DNA of 22,505 bases, from positions 1 through 22,505 of the forward strand of contig KN880775.1 in NCBI GenBank assembly GCA_000934385.1. Direction: 5' to 3'. Below, piece by piece: positions 18,104 through 22,505 of the stretch. Position 1 is the stretch's first letter; the number at the start of each line of letters is the position of its first letter. The translations under genes were made by a program, and so were the position numbers. Below the pieces are notes generated by a model that worked only from the letters and a program-made list of their open reading frames with translations, did no database searches and was not told the origin of the DNA. This stretch comes from Cylindrobasidium torrendii FP15055 ss-10. Lineage: Eukaryota; Basidiomycota; Agaricomycetes; Agaricales; Physalacriaceae.

Positions 18104-21100
18104 ATGTCTCTTTCAGACAACGTCCGCCACCGTTATAATCTGCCGGGCTTGCACTCTACGACAATGGTCTTTCGCCTATCAATTGCCCAAGTTTTAGAGC
18201 AGATGGATGTTGCCGAATCCTGCGCGCATGATTTATCGGGTCTTCAAGAAGTGGGGACCGCTGTAATTAAGATAATGCGAGGGCTTCTTTCAGAGTAGGC
18301 TTTGTTTCCTCGTTCTGGAAAGGCAGCGCTTAATAGCGACTTCATATAGGTCAATGGCACCGGCTGGCGACTTTCCGGTCGGAGGGCAGACCGCTGCGAA
18401 AGCTAGGGAACCTTTGACTTTAATCCTCAAACTGGAACAATGCCTTTGTGGATTTGACTTCGGGGATCTCGACAACAACATTCCTGGCTATGCAATATGC
18501 TTGACTCGCTCGTTAGCTCAAATGGCTGAGGCCTCACCCTCAGATACTCCGGTGGGATATACCATCCTTGGCCTTGCTATGTTGGCATGTGCGGCGGGCA
18601 CGGAATACTGGCCCGACTTGAAGGTTGAAGCCACCGAGTTAGTACAGCGGGAGGCAGGGCAGCTACACGCTGGGGTCGGCTTATTTCTGGGGCTATGCGA
18701 CGCATTGGTAAGCCGACATCTATATCGTGGGTCCCAGCTTTGCAAACTGGAGTAGGAAACTCGCATTGCCAACGCTCGAGCTACCGGCTGGACCAAATAT
18801 ACGGACAAGGTGTGGCAATATCAACGCCATGTTCGGCGCATATGTGCCGGTTTATACTACCCTCAACGTCTACAGGAGGTGATGGATGAGTGAGTCCCTT
18901 AGCTGTGTAACCTACGTTATTTTTCTTACGATCTGTTAGACATAGCATTGCGCTGGACCTCAAGTCAGATAACATGACCGAAGTTCAGTCCGAGTTAGAG
19001 GCTGCTCGGACTCTCTGCAGTAAATTGCGAAACGAGAGTCGGACCAAGGACGAGACAATAACGCGATTGAATGAATTCTGCGATAATTTGGAGTTGGACA
19101 AGAGCGATGCCGCAAAGTCGTTGGAGAATGCTCTCGCAGAGATCAAGTCCCTGAAGGCTGATAGCGCCTCTCATGAAGCTAGATACGCCCTTCTGGAAAA
19201 AGAAGCTGCAAGGTACAGCTCCTTCTTTCTTTTGTTCAGAAGTCGGTAAACACCTCTGTTTAGCCTAAAGAACAAACAAAGCGCGCTTGAGGAAAGCCTC
19301 AAGGAGGCTCTTGCTAAGCGCAGGGAGGCGGTTAAAAGAGCAGAGGCCGCAGAAACCAGCGCTTCGTCTTCTCAAAAGGTGAAGAAGCGCAGACAAGAGG
19401 TTCCAGAACGGGGATCCTGACCATGTTTGCAGAGGATCTCGGCTCTTGAAGTCGACATTCAGAGCCTGAGAGAAAATTCGACAACGACTTCCGGAAACTT
19501 AGCTGTCAAGATCCAAGAAGTCCAGCAGGCAAAGGAGAAATTATCGCTGTCCGAGTCGAACGCCTTGAATGCAGCTAACGCTTTGAAGACGCTCCAGGTA
19601 GTGAAGAAGGAACTCGACGACAGCAATGCCTCCTTACGCACGCAGGTGGAGGAACTCCGGCAGCAAGTTGAGGACCAGAACGCTGAGATAGTGGAACTCA
19701 CAGCGGCTGCCTCTTCAAACGGAGATCGCGCGACCACCGTCGAGTCCTTAGCTGACGAGATGAGTCGTGGTCGTGAGGGTTTGTGAGTTTCCAGCGTCCA
19801 TACGGTTGCTTGAGACGACGACTCATTGCAGGTTGCAGAAATCCCGCTGAGCACGCGCATGGTATCGCCGCGAGGTAGGCATTGGTTGGGCTTCCACCGT
19901 CTACGGTCTGCTAAAGGCTGATCAGTTATGAGCTCACCGTCGAGGACATGCCAAACGAGATTGACAGCCTCAAAAGGTGGGAAAACCGTCGACCACTACC
20001 GCTACAGAGTGCTGACTTTGTCCCAGAACGTTAGAGGAGACCAACGCGGCCAAGGGTTCTCTAGAAATGCAAATTTCAGCGTGTGTGGCTGGACTTGGCA
20101 CTCAAGTGTAGCATCGACTTGTCTGTAAAGCAAACGCGATGAGCTCCAGAAAGCTTCAGCGACGGAGATTGAGTGAGTTGATCTCATGTAGAGATTAGCG
20201 CACATTGACGTTCTCGGCCAGGCTTCGCGAGATGCTGGAGAGCATCCTCAGCGCTAGAGCGAAAGATTCGCGAAGGTATGTCTGCTGTGGAAAGTTTCTA
20301 CAATGGCAACGTAACTGTAATCCAGACACCAAGACGAAATGAACACGCGCGTAGTCATCCAGGATATTGACCCCGGACTGACGAACTGTAGGCTCCAGGA
20401 AAGTCTCCGGGACCTCCGCTTGGAATACAACAAGTAAATGCAGCATTTTGCTACGTCCGTGCCTGCAATTTACGATTGATGGGACATTTCAAGGAAGGAA
20501 GATGAACTGTGCACAGCTTTGGACAAGTAAGAACGCGTCGTTGAATGAACTCGCCGCGTCTCATACTGCTGCATAGTTCGACGAACATCATGATCCAGGT
20601 CCTCCAGGCGTAAGTCAAATTTCACTACATTGATCTCCAAGCTGGCTACCTTTCGATGAACGCCTCTTCTTGACCGTGTTTTCAGGCCCGACGCAAAGCT
20701 GAACAATACTCAAAATAGGCTGCAGAAGTGCGTCAAATATCTCCGCGTGCCATGCCGTCGCTGATATCACCAGACAGGAGACGTTTGAGAACAAAGTCAA
20801 CAAGGATACGCAGACAGAGTTTGAGTAAGACAACTTCGTTCATCAGCAGCTGAGCCTGAATCGTCGTTGAAAGGCCGGTAGAACACCATGTCGGGAATAC
20901 TCTCGTTCGTGCTGATATAGAAAGGTACCTGAGGTCTTCTTCGTCCTGGCAAAGACTCATGGCCTCAGATGGAGGATCCAGAACGAAGATGGATCGAGAG
21001 ACGAACCGACCCCGGACGACGCTCTGCTATCTCGCTCGCATAGCTCTGGCTTTGAATTCAGCGATGCAATCTCCAGATATTCCACTGCCTGGTCAGTGCT

Positions 21101-21116
21101 TTGCTGCATGAGATGA
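18104..21116 (+). CDS. Gene F: 17-exon coiled-coil protein with symmetric micro-exons
   Basis: Exons: 18104-18294, 18350-18707, 18756-18889, 18940-19212, 19264-19378, 19433-19782, 19839-19874, 19926-19976, 20027-20080, 20131-20172, 20222-20275, 20326-20433, 20494-20526, 20577-20609, 20686-20727, 20774-20824 and 20921-21116. The join is open for 706 residues, ending TGA. Introns are 48-113 bp GT-AG, many with CTGAC/CTGAT branch points. Residues 1-227 form an N-terminal region without recognised motifs (VGYTILGLAMLACAAG is hydrophobic). Residues about 228-640 are coiled coil (VKIQEVQQAKEKLSL, VEELRQQVEDQNAEIVEL). The last exon is a Ser/Asp-rich tail. Exons 7-16 are 33-108 nt, all multiples of three, and all their introns are phase 2. 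This resembles cytoskeletal or tethering rod proteins in shape only; no family is recognised. The 5' start is the first ATG in frame and could be preceded by a further exon (CTCTTTCAG at 18108-18116 is acceptor-like). Confidence 0.72.
19783..19838 (+). other. Intron 6 of gene F with two tandem acceptors
   Basis: After the GTGAGT donor at 19783, two AG acceptors lie 7 bases apart: CATTGCAG ending at 19831 and GTTGCAG ending at 19838. The distal one keeps the long frame through exons 7-17. The proximal one reads LLQKSR and then TGA, ending the protein at about 479 residues. Confidence 0.55.
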
Positions 21117-21866
21117 ATTTTTCCTGATTAACTGGAAAGGGACGGTTCTGGTCATCTCCCCAACGTTCCTCAGCAGCTCAATAAGAATGAGGTCCTTGAC
21201 TTTGAATGGCGGGTAGTGGACGTGCTTAATGGCTAAATCATATTTACAACGGCGTAGTGTTAGGTCTAGCCAGAGTGTTGGCCATACGCCTAGGGAATTA
21301 GCATATGTCGGCGACGTTTGTGAAGCAAATGCAGCACCACTATTACTGTAGTCTTTACTTTCCCACATATTGACACCTACCTTCCTACCCAGCCAAGACC
21401 GAGTTGTTGATTTTCCGAAACCCCCGGACGTGCATGTGTAACTATTCAACGTAACGCTCAGCCACTCCATAAAGCCACAAAGTCGCGAGTGACAAAAAAT
21501 GTGGCAGGTCTTCTTTCCTCATACTAATAGGCTCATACCAGGGATCCGGCAGGGATCCGGATCAGGGGCGCATCCCTTGATATCTCCAGACTCCGAATGG
21601 TATTGTTCGCGATCAGATCCAGAGCCGAGCCTTTCTGTTGCTCTACGACAAGCGACAAGCGTCGCGCTCATTCACATCGCTGGCCGTCTCCACCGTCTGT
21701 CACAACACTGGATCGCTTCGCATTGGCCGGGATTGACCTTCTTCCACGGCTTTTCGTCGGGAAGAAGGCCGTGTCTGGGGAATGATACTAGTCGGGCGGT
21801 GGTTGGACTAGAGGTACGAGGACCAGTTCGCTGAAGTTTGAAACCATAGCCGCGAACGTACTCACC
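21117..21866. other. 3' flank of gene F and unannotated sequence
   Basis: No firm gene. A 125-codon minus frame (21093-21470) overlaps the end of gene F and looks accidental. A short direct repeat, AGGGATCCGG, occurs twice at about 21540-21562. A plus frame at 21499-21834 has no recognisable features. Confidence 0.3.
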
Positions 21867-22321
21867 TGTTAGGCTCATATCATCCAATCCAGTCTCGACG
21901 ACGTCGCTGTTGCCCGGGGTGAAGAACGCGGCGTCGAACCCATCAAACACATAGTTGTACTGAAGGCGCGAAAACTTATCTCTGCGGCCTTGGATCGCAT
22001 TCACTAACATTTCTACAGCACTGCACCGTTATGTGCCACGTTCAAGCCTTTCAAAAACGGTGTCCAGGGTATTCCATCCACGTCCGTTTCGCAAGGGAAG
22101 CTCAAGATTTTGCGGCGCCTTTCAAACCCTCCAATAAAGCAGATGCCGCCGATAGCCTCACATATCATGCCCTGGATCCCTCTTCCCTCCCTCATACCGA
22201 GGATTGTGCGCACCAGGGAGAGTGGTGTTTGGTATGCCCTAGTCTGCGTCTCAACAAGATAGCCGCATCTGACATTGGGATCCTTTCGCAGCTCGTTACC
22301 ACCTATAAGCTTGGCGTGCAT
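21867..22321 (-). CDS. Weak minus-strand gene candidate, incomplete
   Basis: Two minus frames lie end to end: 22321-22013 (ATG MHAKLIGGNELRKDP..., ending FLKGLNVAHNGAVL) and 22010 downward (FDGFDAAFFTPGNSD...), which reaches a consensus donor GTGAGT at 21866. Both have ordinary amino-acid composition. I could not find a splice that joins them in frame: an intron at 22026-21982 has GT-AG ends but gives the wrong phase. The opposite strand is also open over 22031-22324, so the strand is not certain. No family recognised. Confidence 0.3.
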
Positions 22322-22505
22322 TGAGAATTAGGAGGACAGAAATGCAGACGCAGGCTGGGCTTCGCGGATCCCACAGTGAGCCCCGGAGAGGTCAAGTTAA
22401 GCGTTCTCCCGAACGTTTCTCCCCGCGCTGCTGGCCCTGTTGTCCGTGTCATATGCGCTGCAACGTTTAATCACGCACCAGATATGCCTTACCCGCTCGA
22501 CGCAC
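22322..22505. other. Right window edge
   Basis: No open frame or repeat that I can support. If the minus-strand candidate is real, this would be its 5' flank. Confidence 0.3.

Noticed and set aside
20351..20391. Possible extra 41-bp intron (GTAGTC...TGTAG) within exon 12 of gene F
   Set aside because: Removing it breaks the frame, and the length is below the other introns; reading through keeps the coiled coil open.

Overview
The window looks like nuclear DNA from a basidiomycete, most likely an agaricomycete (mushroom). Genes are broken by many very short introns (about 45-60 bp, a few near 100) with GTRNGY donors, CTRAC/CTGAC-type branch points and YAG acceptors. The large predicted proteins belong to mushroom-restricted dispersed families, and there is no bacterial gene packing. 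All exon models below were built by reading frames across GT-AG boundaries by eye. The family names rest on remembered motifs, not on a database search.

Layout. 1-2100: no firm gene; a low-complexity fragment with a repeated 'LFPNSS' motif at the left edge, a weak exon candidate near 488-598, and an open frame (1166-1561) with six 18-bp units encoding a V-S-H-S-G-D-like hexapeptide. 2155-4806 (+): multi-exon gene A, a mushroom-type protein of unknown function with a C-terminal HPxDRREFCWE / FGRAPxxPRRL signature. 5202-7511 (+): gene B, a second mushroom-type family with an N-terminal helical segment, a Ser/Pro-rich linker with short tandem repeats and a C-terminal 'GMSSDEEDS' domain. 7522-9906 and 13212-14909: two diverged direct copies of one DNA segment, each carrying a broken, intron-containing ubiquitin-ribosomal protein L40 fusion gene. 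Between them lie a 100-N assembly gap (10221-10320) and gene C (10481-12967, +), a putative Fe(II)/2-oxoglutarate dioxygenase-fold protein with H-x-D and distal His, whose last intron appears to be GC-AG. 15918-16628 (-): gene E, a 221-residue coiled-coil protein in two exons. 18104-21116 (+): gene F, a 706-residue coiled-coil protein in 17 exons, ten of them (exons 7-16) tiny, frame-preserving, phase-2/phase-2 exons. The right end holds a weak minus-strand gene candidate.

Genes A, B and C share a strand and are all members of expanded mushroom families. The direct repeats around C show that this interval has been duplicated or rearranged. No transposase, reverse transcriptase, tRNA, rRNA or CRISPR was seen. 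The points most worth following are the chain of symmetric micro-exons in gene F with its frame-switching tandem acceptor, and the dioxygenase-like gene bracketed by decayed ubiquitin-L40 copies.
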